Made by a program: the position numbers and the translations under genes. The notes below the pieces were generated by a model. It ran no database searches and had not been told where the DNA came from. It saw only the letters and a program-made list of their open reading frames with translations. A DNA stretch of 64,000 nt from Datura wrightii (taxonomy: Eukaryota > Streptophyta > Magnoliopsida > Solanales > Solanaceae). Location: assembly GCA_035772735.1 (NCBI GenBank), contig JASDFA010000007.1, positions 85,645,501 to 85,709,500 of the forward strand, written 5' to 3'. Positions 46,858-59,904 of this stretch are shown here, piece by piece (within the stretch, counting starts at the first letter, position 1; each line of letters opens with the position of its first letter).

Positions 46858-49127
46858 TGTGATACCCCGAATAGACCCGGGAGTTAAAATTGAAAAGTGT
46901 AGAAAAACTGGCAAAACATCACAGAACGGACCACAAAATGACTCGTGGTAACAAACCATGAGTCCTTCTATGCTATCGTTGGTTGGGGAAAGGATGGTGT
47001 CAGTGGAGACCACGGGAGATATGATGACTCGTTGTGGGAAAAAATGATTCGTCATTTTCAGTCGTAGGAAGGGGGTAGGCTGTTCAGATGAATTTCAACG
47101 GGCGTCCCAACGACCCATTAGAATAGACCACAAGTCATTGGTCGTGGTCGTGGTTTGGGTTTTAGTTGTTCCAATGGACTCTACGGGGGGTAACAATGGT
47201 CCGTTGTTTGTTATGATGGGTCATGGTGTGACCCGTTAGGAGATGAGATGCCAAGGTTCAGGGGGGTTAACCACGGGTAATGTGATGAGTCGTTGGTTGA
47301 AGGTACGGTTCATCCTGACTATCCGTTGTTTGGGTTCTGAGAATGGGCTACCAGCAGTGGCTTTGACGAGGGATGTGACGGGTCGTCATTGATTCCAACG
47401 ACCCGTTAGTCCCACCCGTGGGATCGATCTGGACAGTTTTTAGGGCAGGTTCACTAAGGGTATTTTTGAATTTTTCACGATATAAGGCCCTAAACTACGT
47501 CGTTTTAGCTTGGGAAAAAGCTGGGTTTTAAGAGGATGACCTATTCTAAACTCCCATTCATGCATGCAGGACTTTGAGAGGGGATTCAAGGGGAGATTTC
47601 AAGTTTTTCACCTCAATTTCTTCAATTTCATTCTTGGGTTTTAAGGAGGGTTAGGAGTTGATAATTCCAGGTATGTAAGGTCTTCAATGGGTGGATTCTT
47701 CCACACCCATGCTCGTTCTATATTAATTATCCAAAATTATTTAAAAATTCATGGGGTTTTGTATTGGATTTGTATAAAATTAAATGATATAAGTATGGGT
47801 CTTGTGATTTTTAAATCTTATTTTAATCTATTGATTTTGATCATCTTTTGAGATTTAAATTGACTATAATATTGTTGATTTTAAATTCCTAAACAATTAA
47901 GCTTGATTATGCATGCCCCATGATGAATCGATTTATGATCCATTGATCCATTGGTGTTTTTGATAAGCCCAACATGAATTATGAATTCACTTATGAATTT
48001 ATTATGTTATCTATTATGAACTTATGAATTTCAAGCTATATGCATGATCTACAAGTATGTATGAATTTTATCAATCATGAATAATGTTTTTGACCGACCC
48101 ACGAGCCTCAAGTCATGGCTAGCTCTTATATGTTTGAGCATGTTTACGATTATAATGATTTAACTAGCCCATGAATTCATGTATGTTTTATTATGAACAC
48201 TATATATTTTTTGGGGAGTAGTATCGAACACCGAGTAGGTTCGGGGCCCATGTTAGGCCCCGGATCTCATGAACTACGTGCCATCGTAGGTATGTTGGGA
48301 CCCTTTCATGTTTGTCCTTAGCCCAAGTGGCCCTTTTCATGTGTGATCATGCCCTTCATGGTTCCTACCCTTGGCAAGGTACAAACACCCTCCCGACTAG
48401 GGTTACAAGTCGGGCTTCATGTGTGCTCATATGGGGTATGTCGGTTAAGAGAACCTCACACTATTCCTCATGATTTACACATGTTTATGATTATGAATGT
48501 TGGCTCAAGTTATGTTAAGTAATGCTCTCTTATTATGATTATTGAGTATGTTTATGTTACGAATATTTTGAAAACCTTGAGCCTTATGTCATATTATGAT
48601 AATTAGGTTATGAGCATGTCGTCCTATTCTTATGATCATTTATGAGTTTTATACATGTTTTAAATGTCCGTTTTATTACCTTGCATACTCAGTACATTCC
48701 ACGTACTAACACATATACTTTCTATGTTGTATCGTTTCATGATACAAGTTCCAATTCTCAGGCTCATCCTCATTCGCAGACAGTTCAACCTTGCTCTCTG
48801 CGTACTTGGTGAGTCCTCATGTTCCGAGGGCTACATGTGCACACTCTATGTTATTCTTTCAGTTTTTGGATATTGGATTAGTCGGGGAGTTGTCCCATCA
48901 ATCCGTCTTTCATGTTTAGAGGCTTACCAGACTATAAGTTGTATTCTGCCATATTATATAAGTATTGTACTGTTTTCCGTCATGTTATGTTATGATTACA
49001 TTTTCTATGCTAAGTCTTCTGCTCATATGATTAAAATAGATATATGCTCATGCCATGGGTCGACATGGGGTCTCTCGGGGCTCCTTGTTCCGTGTCTAAG
49101 ACCCGGGTATATGTTTGGGTCCTGACA
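46858..49127 (+). repeat. 5' LTR of element 3
   Basis: TGTGATACCCCG...GGGTCCTGACA, 2270 bp. The first 600 bases hold many AACGACCCGTT/GACTCGTTG-like words. The element 2 RT frame is broken exactly at its first base. Confidence 0.92.
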
Positions 49128-49131
49128 AACT

Positions 49132-49143
49132 TGGTATCAGAGC
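49132..49143 (+). other. primer-binding site for tRNA-iMet (element 3)
   Basis: TGGTATCAGAGC, four bases after the LTR end. Confidence 0.92.
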
Positions 49144-49199
49144 CATAGGTTTTGAAGTGTTCCAGGGTGTCTGAAAGCCGCGTTAAGTAGAGTCTTTTT

Positions 49200-49227
49200 C
49201 ATGGGTGTGAAGCGCGCCACACTTATG
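49200..49227 (+). promoter_or_regulatory. conserved leader hairpin with GCGCGC loop (element 3 copy)
   Basis: Identical in all 28 positions to the copies in elements 1 and 2, and starting 56 nt after the primer site. It has a 10-bp stem with two G-U pairs and the loop AAGCGCGC. Confidence 0.6.
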
Positions 49228-49334
49228 ATGAAGAGGCTACTAGACCTTTAGGAATGTTCCCTCCTTTCATGATCTATGTCGTGCGATGAGCTTCCTTTAC
49301 TCCTCTAATTCGTGCTATTCATGTTTACAGAATC

Positions 49335-50450
49335 ATGACTCCAGACCGAGTAAATCCCAGGAGGTACGGTAATGGTGATGATCATGAGGGTTCCCATGAT
49401 GGAGGGCATCAATCAGCTCCGCCCGTTCATGAAGAGCACGTAACGGAGCCAACCACCCATGCTGAGTTTAGGGCGGCGATCCAGATGTTGACACAGGCCA
49501 TGACAGCTCAGGTCCAAAATCAAACTGTGGCCCATTATTCGTAAAATGGAAATGCGGCAACTGCTCAGGTAAGGGACTTTCTGAGGATGAGCCCTCCGGT
49601 GTTCACAGGGTCGAAGGTGGACGAGGACCCACATGACTTTATTGAGGAAATTCTGAAGATCACCCAGGTTATGGGGGTGAATAATGGGGAATGTGTCGAC
49701 TTGACCTCCTATCAGCTCAAGGGGTAGCACATATATGGTTCAAGCAATGGAGAGGTGCTAGGGTAGCGGGTGCAGGCCTGATAGGTTGGGATGAGTTCCA
49801 TACCGCATTCATGGATCGGTTCTTCCCTTGGGAAATGAGGGAGCTCAAGGCGACTGAGTTTGTGAATTTGAAGCAGGGCAACATGTCAGTTCAGAAGTAT
49901 GCCTTGGAGTTCACTCGACTATCTAAATATGCTCCGGAGTGGGTGGTGAATCAGCAGGCTCGGGTGAGCCGCTTTGTTCATGGAGTAGCATATTATTTGG
50001 ATAAGGATGCTGAATTACCATGCTACATTGGAGCATCAACTTTTCTCGTATTGTATTGCATGCTCAGCATATGGAGTCAGTCTATAGGAGGTAGAGAGAG
50101 GCCAAGAGGGCCAGGACCGACAATTGCGGGGTTTCTCAGACTAGGTCAAGAGGTGGGTCATGACAGCAGTCTCAACACAGGATCACTACTCCAACTCCAT
50201 TATCGGCCAGCACGCCGTCCAGGTTTAGGGGAGACCAGAGGAGCAGGGCACCAGGCTCGAAGGATCATGGTAGCATGCAGGTGGAGCGCACTTTCCCTGC
50301 GTGTGCGAGATGTGGCAAAAAATCATCTCGGGGGGTGCCTGGTTGGTGCGGATGCTTGTTTCGGGTGTGGCAAGCCTGAGACAGGATCAGAGATTGCCAT
50401 GCATCTAGTTCTACTGCTCTAGAAGCACGACCCCCTCAGCAAGGTGCCTC
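49335..50450 (+). pseudogene. gag of element 3
   Basis: ATG at 49335 (MTPDRVNPRRYGNGDDHEG). A TAA at 49542-49544 replaces a Gln-type codon, then a frame change occurs near 49722. The capsid part is open at 49730-50030 (FMDRFFPWEMRELKATEF). Later frame changes scramble the region before the nucleocapsid. The knuckle region at about 50350 reads CFGCGKPETGSEIA and has lost its His and last Cys through a frameshift. Confidence 0.88.
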
Positions 50451-51148
50451 CACTAGTTCGGCAAGTGGGCACCGCCAGAACAGGTTTTACGCTCTACTGC
50501 CTCACCAGGAGCAGGAGGTTTCGCCAGATGTGGTCACTGGTATGTTGCAAGTCTTTTATATTGATGCTTATGCTTTATTAGATCCAGGAGCTACCTTGTC
50601 TTTTGTGACCCCTTACATTGCTAGTAGTTTTGGAGTTAGTCCTAAAATTCTATCCGAGCCATTCTCCGTATCTACTCTAGTTGGTGAGTCGGTTGTAGCT
50701 AGACGGGTAAACAGAGGTTGCCCCATTACGGTGTTGCATAAGGTTACCTCCGCGGACATAGTGGAGCTGGACATGACTGATTTCGACATCATTTTTGGTA
50801 TGGATTGGTTGTTTGCATGTTATGCTTTGATTAATTGTAGGACCTATGCAGTGGAATTTCGATTTCTGAGGGAGGCAGTTTGGAATAGAAGGGTAATTCA
50901 GCTGTACTAGCCGGTCAGTTTATTTCTTATCTTAAGGCCCGAAAGATGATCTCTAATGATTGTGTGTACCACCCAGTTAGGGTTAAGGATGTGGAGTCCG
51001 AGAGCCCGATTATTCAGTCAGTTCTGGTGGTGTGCGAATATCCGGAGGTGTTTCCTAATGATTTGCCAGGTGTTCCTCCAGAGAGGGAGATTGATTTCGT
51101 ATTAATCTACTGCCCGATACACAGCCTATATCTATTTCCCCCTACAGG
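50451..51148 (+). pseudogene. protease of element 3
   Basis: An aspartic protease-type frame at 50530-50910 contains LLDPGATLSFVTPYIASSFG and DMTDFDIIFGMDWLFAC, with the catalytic DxGA-like motif intact. It ends at a TAG at 50908-50910; a short frame at 50946-51167 then leads to RT after one frame change. It would process the gag-pol polyprotein. Confidence 0.85.
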
Positions 51149-52450
51149 ATGGCTCCAGCCGAACTAAAAGAGTTAAAGGAACAGTTGAAGGACTTGTTGG
51201 ATAAGGGTTTCATTAGACCAAGCAAGTCTCCATGGGGTGCACCGGTTCTATTTGTTCGAAAGAAGGACGGTTCCCTTCGGATGTGTATTGATTATCGACA
51301 ACTTAATAAGGTCACCGTAAAAAACAGGTACCCCTTGCCTAGGATTGATGATTTATTTGACCAGCTCCAGGGTGCCAGGTGTTTCTCGAAGATAGATCTC
51401 AGGTCCGGATATCACCAGCTCGAAGTTCGGGAGTGTGACATTCCAAAGATAGCTTTCAGAGCCCGCTATGGCCACTACGAGTTCGTAGTTATGTCTTTTG
51501 GACTAACCAATGCTCCTGCAGCTTTTATGGATCTAATGAACAGGGTATTCAAAGCATACTTGGACTTGTTCGTGATTGTGTTCATTGATGACATCCTTAT
51601 ATACTCACGGAGCGAGGAGGAGCATGTCGCTCACCTGAGGGTAGTACTTCAGACCCTCAAGGATCTTCAGCTATATGCAAAGTTTAGCAAGTGTGAATTT
51701 TGGCTAGACTCGGTGGCATTTCTGGGCCATGTGGTGTCAAGTGGGGGCATAAGGGTGGATTCTCAGAAAATCAAAGCGGTGAAGAATTGGCCTAGACCGG
51801 TGAATCCCTTAGAAATTCAGAGTTTCTTGGGCCTAGCAGGCTACTACCGGAGGTTTGTTGAGGGTTTCTCATCCATTGCGGCACCTTTGACCAGGCTGAC
51901 TCAAAAAAAGGTGAAGTTCCAATGGTCAGAGGATTGTGAGAAAAGCTTTCAGGAATTGAAGACCTGACTCACTTTAGCACCAGTGTTGACTTTACCCAAG
52001 GGTACTGATGGCTTTGTTATATATTGTGATGCTTCGAGAGTGGGACTGGGATGTGTGTTGATGCAGCGTGGGAAGGTGATAGCATACGCCTCACGACAGT
52101 TAAAGGTTAACAAAAAGAATTACCCGACCCATGATCTTGAGTTGGCCACGGTAGTGTTTGCATTAAAAATATGGAGGCATTACTTGTATGGGGTTAACGT
52201 GGATGTATTTACGGATCACAAGAGCTTGCAATATGTGTTCACGCATAAGGATCTAAATCTTCGGCAAAGGAGGTGGTTGGAGTTTCTAAAGGACTATGAC
52301 ATGAGTGTCCTCTACCACCCGGTAAGGCAAATATGGTTGCGGATGCACTTAGTAGGCTCTCAATGGAGAGTGTCTCTCATGTGGATGAGGGGAAGAAGGA
52401 GTTGGGGAAAGATGTCCACCGACTTACAAGACTGGGAGTTAGATTGACCA
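51149..52450 (+). pseudogene. reverse transcriptase and RNase H of element 3
   Basis: RT is open for 272 codons (51149-51967), with the fingers block LFVRKKDGSLRMCIDYRQLN, KIDLRSGYHQLEVRE, the catalytic FIDDILIYS (about 51585-51610) and GLAGYYRRFVEGFSS. It ends at a TGA (51965-51967) in a CpG-containing Arg position. RNase H follows at 51983-52320 (DGFVIYCDASRVGLGCVLM, DVFTDHKSLQYVF). A base is missing near 52320, so VADALSRL continues in another frame. RT is the best preserved in the window but lacks an uninterrupted polyprotein. Confidence 0.92.
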
Positions 52451-53935
52451 ACTCGGCCGATGGCGGTATGGTTGTACATGGCGGGACAGAATCGTCCTTG
52501 GTGGTAGATGTTAAATCCAGGAAAGATGAGGATCCCATTTTGAGGAAGCTAAAGGAGGTGGGGCAGAGTCAAAGGGTGGAGGTTTTCTCCCAAGGGGGAG
52601 ATGGTGTACTATGATACCAAGGTTGTTTATGCGTCCTAGATGTAGGTGAGTTGAGAGTTCAGATATTGCATGAGGCACATGGTACCATATATTCTATTCA
52701 TCCAGGATCCACGAAGATGTATCGGGACTTTTGAGAAATCTATTGGTGGGATGGTATGAAGAAGGATATTGCAGAGTTCATGGAAAAATTCCCAAACTGC
52801 CAGCAAGTGAAGGTCGAGCATCAAAGGCCGGGAGGTGTACTTCAAGATATCAGCATCCCCACTTGGAAGTGGGAAGAAATTAATATGGATTTCATTACAG
52901 GCTTACCTCGTACTCGCCGGCACTACGACTCCATTTGGGTGGTGGTAGACAGGTTAACAAAGGTTGTACACTTCCTACCGGTCAAGACCACGGATGCAGT
53001 GGATGATTATGCCAAGTTGTATATTTGGGAGTTGGTTCGACTTCATGGAGTGCCCTTGTTTATTATTTCAGACCGAGGTAATTAATTTACCTACCAGTTT
53101 TGGAAGTCTTTTCAGAAGGGACTTGAACTCAGATTAATCTTAGCACAACATTCCATCCGCAAACGGATGGCCAGGCAGAACGAACCATTCAGACCCTCGA
53201 GGATATGTTGAGGGCATATGTTATGGATTTCAAAGGTAGTTGGAATGATCGTTTGCCCTTGATCGAGTTTGCCTATAATAAAAGTTATCACTCTAGTATC
53301 CAGATGGCACCGTTCGAGGCCCTCTACGGGTGGAGGTGTAGATCTCCCGTCGAATGGTTTAAAGTTGGTGAGGTAGCCATGATAGGGCCAGATGCAGTTC
53401 ACGAGGCGATGGTGAAGGTCCAATTGATAAGGGACCAGTTAAATACCGCTCAGAGTCATTAGAAATTGTATGCTGATGTAAGGAGAAGAGATTTGGAGTT
53501 TGATGTTGACGACTGAGTATTTCTAAAGGTATCTCCCATGAAGGGAGTTATGCGGTTCGGAAAGAAAGGAAAACTCAGTCCCCACTATGTTGGTCCCTAC
53601 CGGGTTGTGAGAAGAGTTGGTAAGGTGGCGTATGAGTTGGACTTGAGTTATCTTCAGTTCATCCGATGTTTCATGTATCGCTTTTAAGAAAGGGTTTGGG
53701 TGATCCAGCCTTGGTAGTTTCGGTAGACAGCATTGGGGTAAAAGACAACCTCAGTTATGAAGAAATCCCCGTTGAAATCTTGGATAGTCAAGTTCATAAG
53801 CTAAGGAACAAGGAAGTAGCTTCAGTGAAAGTGTTATGGAGGAATCAACATGTTGAGGGAGCCACATGGGAAGCCGAAGCAGATATGATGGCTAGATATC
53901 CACATTTGTTCTCTACTGGCTCAACTCCGACTTGA
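52451..53935 (+). pseudogene. integrase and chromodomain-like tail of element 3
   Basis: The integrase zinc region lies at about 52650-52830 with TGA at 52612 and 52732. The core begins at 52756 (FPNCQQVKVEHQRPG, MDFITGLPRTRRHYDS, ISDRG). A TAA lies near 53083 and a frame change near 53130. The QTDGQAERTIQTLEDML block is at about 53160-53210 and the third catalytic region is preserved. The tail at 53666-53935 (KEVASVKVLWRNQ, TWEAEADMMARYPHLF) is a chromodomain-like module, thought in chromoviruses to direct insertion towards marked chromatin. Confidence 0.88.
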
Positions 53936-54166
53936 GGTATCAGTTTTGCCCTATGATCCCATTTAGTTTCCATGTTCAGCTCATGTGTGCAAGTTTCTTT
54001 TATGTGTATGAATGCGTATGTGAAGCATGAGGTCAATTCAGTTATGTGGTTTGATTCGGAGGTAGTCATTTTGTAAAAATTTTGGTTAAAATGATCAGTA
54101 TATAGCTATGATAATTGTATACATCTTTTTGCTGCTAGTTTCCTACATTTGAGGATAAATGTTTCC

Positions 54167-54179
54167 AAGGAGGAGATAT
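54167..54179 (+). other. polypurine tract of element 3
   Basis: AAGGAGGAGATAT lies just before the 3' LTR, matching the element 1 tract at 20048 except for two bases. Confidence 0.85.
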
Positions 54180-55555
54180 TAATACCCTGAGAAGGCCTAA
54201 GAATAGACCCGAGAGTTAAAATTTAAAAGTGTAGAAAAACTGGCAAAACATCACAGAACGGACGACAAAACGACTCGTGGTAACAAACCATGTGTCGTTG
54301 TATGCTATCGTTGGTTGGAGAAAGGATGGTGTCAGTGGAGACCACGGGAGATATGACCACTTGTTGTGGGAAAAAATGATTCGTCGTTTGCAGTCGTAGG
54401 AAGGGGGTAGGCTGTTCAAGTGACTTTCAACGGGCGTCCCAACGACCCGTTAGAATAGACCACGAGTCATTGGTTGTGGTCGTGGTTTGGGTTTTAGTTA
54501 TTCCAATGGACTCTACGGGGGATAACAACGGTCCGTTGTTTGTTGGGACGGGTCGTGGTGTGACCCATTAGGAGATGAGATGCCAAGGTTCAGGGGGTTA
54601 ACCACGGGCGATGTGACGAGTCATTGGTTGAAGGTACGGGTTGTCCTGACTATCCATTTTTTGGGTTCTAAGAATGGGCTACCAGCAGTGGCTTCAACAA
54701 GGGATGTGATGGGTCGTCGTTGGTTCTAACGACTCGTTAGTCCCACCTGTGGGATCGATCTGGATAGTTTTCAGGGCAGGTTCATTAAGGGTATTTTTGA
54801 ATTTTTCAAGATATAAGGCCCTAAACTACGTCGTTTTGGCTTGGGAAAAAGCTGGGTTTTAAGAGGATGACCTATTCTAAACTCTTATTCATGCATGCAA
54901 GACTTTGAGAGGGGATCCAAGGGGAGATTTCAAGCTTTTCACCTCAATTTCTTCAATTTCATTCTTGGGTTTTAAGGAGGGTTAGGAGTTGATAATTTCA
55001 GGTATGTAAGGTCTTCAATGGGCGGATTCTTCCACACCCATGCTCTTTCTATATTAATTATCCGAAATTATTTAAAAATTCATGAGGTTTTGTATTGGAT
55101 TTGTATAAAATTAAATGATTTAAGTATGGGTCTTGTGATTTTGAAATCTTATTTTAATCTACTGATTTTGATCATCTTTTGAGATTTAAATTAACTATAA
55201 TATTGTTGATTTTAAATTTCTAAACAATTAAGCTTGATTATGCATGCCCCATGATGAATCAATTTATGATCCATTGATCCATTGGTGTTTTTGATAAGCC
55301 CAACATGAATAATGAATTCACTTATGAATTTATTATGTTATCTATTATGAACTTATGAATTTCAAGCTATATGCATGATCTACATGTACATATGAATTTT
55401 ATCAATCATGAATTATGTTTTTGGTCGACCCACGGGCCTCAAGTCATGGCTAGCTCTTATATGTTCAAGTATGTTTATGATTATCATTATTTAACTAGCC
55501 CATAAATTCATGTATGTATTATTATGAGCACTATATACGTTTTGGGAGTAGTATC
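54180..55555 (+). repeat. 3' LTR of element 3, truncated by insertion
   Basis: It aligns with 46858-48225 of the 5' LTR. The first bases are TAATACCC, having lost two bases of the TGT start. It stops at GGAGTAGTATC, where the Tat LTR begins. Confidence 0.93.
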
Positions 55556-57545
55556 TGTTGCGCCCCATTTTTCTCGTGGAAAGCGGAACTCAACATGTGA
55601 CAACTCTTTTAGGATTGTTTAAGAAGAAGAGTCGCCACCTAACGATTTGGGGTGCGTTAGGGCACCGTATTAACCTAAGGGTCTGTTTTACTAGCCTAGG
55701 TCACCAGAGTCGGATAAGGATTAAAATTACCTCGAAAGGAAGGTGTTAAGCACCTTTCGAGGTCCACAAATGTGGGTCCCTTCTGGATTCATTATTATGT
55801 GAGGGGATTAACTAAGTGATCAACAAAATAGTCAATTATTTTATTAAACTAGCTTAACTATATGACAAGGCAAAATGAATTCTTTACAAAGTATAAATAA
55901 ACAAACTACTTAAATACATGCCCAAACATTAGCATTAGACCACATGATGAGATACTAACTAAATTTTATAATAATTAAACATGAAGGTTTATTTCAAGAC
56001 ATATAAAGACTCAAACATATCTTAAATTAGTTTATTAATTACCATGAAACTTGTATGATAAAATAGTGCAAACAATATAACAGTTCAAAATACTTGTTGT
56101 ACTACCTAATTAAATTTGACTATTTTATTATAACCTAAATAATTTAAACATAAACTCTACCGAATTAACGCTAAACTATGAGATAAAATAATTAAAAGCA
56201 ATTTCCTATATAGACATAGAAAACTTATTTTAAAACAAATAAGTTTCAATATTAATTAAAACAAAATATGGTGCTAAATCAGATTGATTTGTAAGTTATT
56301 TATCGCATGTTACCACAAGTATTATTTAATTAAAAGTTAGATCTTAGACTAGTGAGAAGAAAGAGGTTAAACAATATTTGAAGTATAACAAGAAAATTGT
56401 TCATAATAGCTAAAGATATATATATATATATATATATATATGAATCTTAACTGCCCAAAGAGTAAAGAAAAGAAAGTTAACAAATAGAATCCGTAATAAA
56501 TTTAGGACGATTTAAATTTAAACAAGATAAAGAGAAATTTTAAAAGTAAAAATGTTTTTTGCTTTTTAGGGATAAGAACATGACATTGTAAATCATGATC
56601 TTCACCTAGCCAACAAGTTGATTTGAGGTCGGTCTTAAGTTTAAAATATGATAATATATCTACAAAAATTTAATAATGATTCAAATTTTGAAATATAAAT
56701 ACATAAGTATTTACATATGAATACACATAATTCCTTTGAAATCTTAGGTTGATGGTACTTCCGGGGAACGAGTCGGCTTGGTAAAAAAAAATTGTGAAAT
56801 TAGACCTCGTAATTCCTTTTTACTTTCCCATTAACTATAGGTTAAGAGATAGTATTCATTACATATTTTAAAAGAGAGAATCGACAGTAAACTCTCATAA
56901 AAAAAGTGATTTTTTCAAGGAAAATGCGAATTTGAAAGCGATTAAAAGAAAGAAAAATCTAAGCACATAACACATAATTTCCCGCCCCCTTTAAACACCC
57001 CATTTCCACTATTATTAGCGTTCGTACATTATTACAAATGATGAAATAAATAATAAATAAAAATACATAAAGTGCATAATATTAACTTAAACTCGTTTTA
57101 AATAGTCAAATCGTCCGTTTTTCGATCCAAATCTGAAGGCGACTCTTTAAGGCATCCCGAAATTAATTAATAAATACCTGCTTTAAATATTAGACAAACA
57201 CAAGAAAACAAGCATATATAGATATTGAAAGCACTATATATATATTACAGTGAAAAATGAAAATGAAAGATTAATAGTGCTCTTATGACATAAAGGTCTA
57301 GTAGACAATAAGTCAAATAAAAATTACACACGTCAAACATGAATCCTAAAAAGAAATTAAACTAACAAAAATTTGCGGAGTTGAATTGACTAACCAGTTA
57401 AGGGGCTTTAGTATTTAATGATTTTTCAAAGCAAGAGGGACGTTAAGTTTTCAGCAAGAATAAAATAAGAAGAAAATACTATTTTATTTTTACTAGAGAG
57501 AGAGGGTCAGCGAATGTTCGAGCGAAGAAAAGGGACGAGAGCATG

Positions 57546-57554
57546 CTTTATATA
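57546..57554 (-). promoter_or_regulatory. candidate TATA box of the Tat LTR
   Basis: The minus strand reads GTTATATAAAGCATGC in mid-LTR, followed by pyrimidine-rich sequence. This is a typical LTR core promoter arrangement and would start transcription near 57520. Confidence 0.5.
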
Positions 57555-57908
57555 ACTAAAGGGATAGAGTTAATTAGAAGATATAAGGGAGGAAATATTC
57601 ACTAGAATTAATCAAGGAATATATCTTCCTCAAATAACACAATTAAATCAATTAAGTAGTAACACAATTACATCAATTAAAAAAAAGAAAAAAAATCATT
57701 ATTTACTTAAAATAGATATATGTACTAAATTTAAGGAAGGAGAAAATCAGTCAATTATTCATAATTAAATCAATTGAGCAAGACTTTCCATAAGAAAATA
57801 ATGCAGCTGCAAATTGACTAAACATACACGAAATTTCGGGTCACCATATATGGTCAAATATCACAACTGCTTGCATAATTCATATCTGACGGTTTACCAA
57901 AAACATCC

Positions 57909-57955
<47 letters not shown>

Positions 57956-58855
57956 CATGCTTGAGATAGAAAGGAAATATATTACCATATGGTACTATTT
58001 CATATAAGTAAATTAAATTTGAATTCAAAGCATCAAAATCTATCAAAGATGATTAAGTACGAAAAGTTGTTGCAACGATAATATCAATACAATACACAAT
58101 CAATCTAAGTTTATCAAATGTGGTTTGGAGCCATTTCACGTCTAGAAGGAAATCAAATTTCAACAGATTTATTCAACATTTTATAAAATTACAAGTGTGA
58201 AGCTTTCATATAAAATTAAATTCACATTTATGAGGCCAAATCTCCCCATATTCTGATCCTTAAGTGAAGCAAATTGATTCAATTATACATACACCATTAA
58301 GAACCATGTTCAAGAAGAAGGAAGGTAGCTAACATCATACGAATGGCGTAATGTAACACTAATATCCTGAATCGAACATATAAAATATTAAATTAAAATA
58401 TAATCAGGCATTTTTGATATTCTACTATACTCTAACACACAATATGATATGTAGTTTAGACAAACCCATCAGCAAACAGAATATTTTTCTAGCAAACAAA
58501 ATAAGGCAAAGAGAATGACGTGCAATATTAACGGGGTGTTGTGATTCGAATTGTTTTGCTCGTAACTTCACAGTTAAACCTTTTGTCATACTGTTCCTAA
58601 TATTATTTTGCCGGATATATTGGTGCAGCAACGGAGAGACCAACTTGGGTCATTTGATGTCTAAAATAGAGTGAGCGAAGAGGAGATGGCGGGGAGCATT
58701 GGGGAAGAGAGGAGAGGGTCGACTGGTGGATCTGCGGCGATGGTGGGTTATCCGATTGTGGTTTTGCCGGCGTTCATTCGGCGAAGGAAAAGGTGAGGCG
58801 AGGGAGAAGGACGAAGGGAGGTCTGGTGTTTCTGGTTCGGTGGTGGCGGCTGGAG

Positions 58856-58975
58856 TAGAAGAAAGTGTGAAGTGGTTTTGTAGTTGCCAGAAAATGGTGG
58901 GGCGACGGTTGTGGTTAGAAGAAAGTGTGAAGTGGTTTTGTAGTTGCCAGAAAATGGTGGGGCGACGGTTGTGGT
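58856..58975. repeat. perfect 60-bp tandem duplication
   Basis: Two adjacent copies starting TAGAAGAAAGTGTGAAGTGG are identical over 60 bases. The lack of differences shows a recent event. Confidence 0.95.
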
Positions 58976-59760
58976 TATCGGAGACGAAGAGGAGAGTGAC
59001 GGGTGAGGGTGGAGAAGGGTGGGTGGCAGCTGAAGGAAAAAATGAGGTGAAAAAAATTAGGTTTTGGGTTTTTGGGGGATGAAGATAAATGTGAGAATAG
59101 GTAGGGTTTAATCATGACCGTTAGATCAAATGAGATGAAAGGCTGAGATTAAAAGTTATAAGGATGGGTCGGATTACTGGTTATGGAGCGGGTAACAGAT
59201 AAATTAATCGGGTAAATGGGTAGGGTTTAAATCAAAGCTGAAATGGATTTAAAGAGTGGCCAAAATTGATCAAAATGACTAAAATATTCATAAATTAGAA
59301 AAAAAAAGAACAAAAAGGCTAGATTTTAAATGAATTAGCTGAAATTGAAAATTAAATTAATAAAACACTACACTTGCAAATAATTTAATAAATAAGTAAC
59401 ACAATAATTTAATTTACGATAAAGTAATATAAATATTATTATTATGAAGTTACATATAAATAATTTATAAAGCTAAGTAAATTATATTTTGTAAAAAAAA
59501 AAATCTTGTTTAATTTAAAAAAATGTATGTACATTATTATGCAATATATTATATGTAACGCAATTATATAAAATACTTTAAATTAATGTAATAAAATATT
59601 TTATAATTTAAAATAATTATGCAAAATTCAAATATGTATGTCAATTAATGCTAGAATATTACGAATGTGAATTTAAATAATTTCGTTAAAAAGGTAATTT
59701 TAAAATATATATATAAGCAGCTTAGACGGGGCATAGGGAGGTCAAAATTGGGTGTCAACA

Positions 59761-59774
59761 ACTGTCCCTTCTTT
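59761..59774 (-). other. polypurine tract of the Tat/Ogre element
   Basis: The minus strand AAAGAAGGGACAGT precedes TGTTGACACCC directly. It sets the element's orientation and the upstream LTR edge. Confidence 0.7.
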
Positions 59775-59904
59775 GCTCGGGGATGAAAGATGAATTGGTG
59801 AGCAAAGAACGTTGACTTAGTATCCAATTTTGTCCGACCGAAGGAAAAATTTTCGGTGGGGCCAGATGAAAGAAAGTGGAGTGATGAAGATTGTTCGCGT
59901 GATT

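Larger units (their letters stand above)
46858..55555 (+). mobile_element. element 3: Tekay/Del-type chromovirus, 3' LTR interrupted
   Basis: Complete 5' LTR (46858-49127), primer site, leader hairpin, gag, protease, RT, RNase H, integrase, chromodomain-like tail, purine tract and 1376 bp of 3' LTR (54180-55555). It is inserted in element 2 RT and itself cut by the Tat element at 55556. The two LTRs match closely over their shared length, with most 60-base lines differing at only a few positions. It is therefore younger than element 1, whose LTRs differ more. Confidence 0.93.
55556..59760 (-). repeat. 3' LTR of the Tat/Ogre element (about 4.2 kb)
   Basis: Plus strand TGTTGCGCCCC...TTGGGTGTCAACA; on the minus strand TGTTGACACCC...GGGGCGCAACA. 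The left edge is fixed by the break in the element 3 LTR and the right edge by the purine tract. It contains AT runs at 56416-56441 and 57913-57953 and a 60-bp duplication at 58856-58975. A plus-strand frame at 58699-59082 is antisense to the LTR and not treated as a gene. Confidence 0.8.

Noticed and set aside
58699..59082. 127-codon plus-strand open frame inside the Tat LTR
   Set aside because: It lies antisense within an LTR, is Gly/Arg-rich from GC-biased sequence and contains the 60-bp duplication; no evidence of a real protein.
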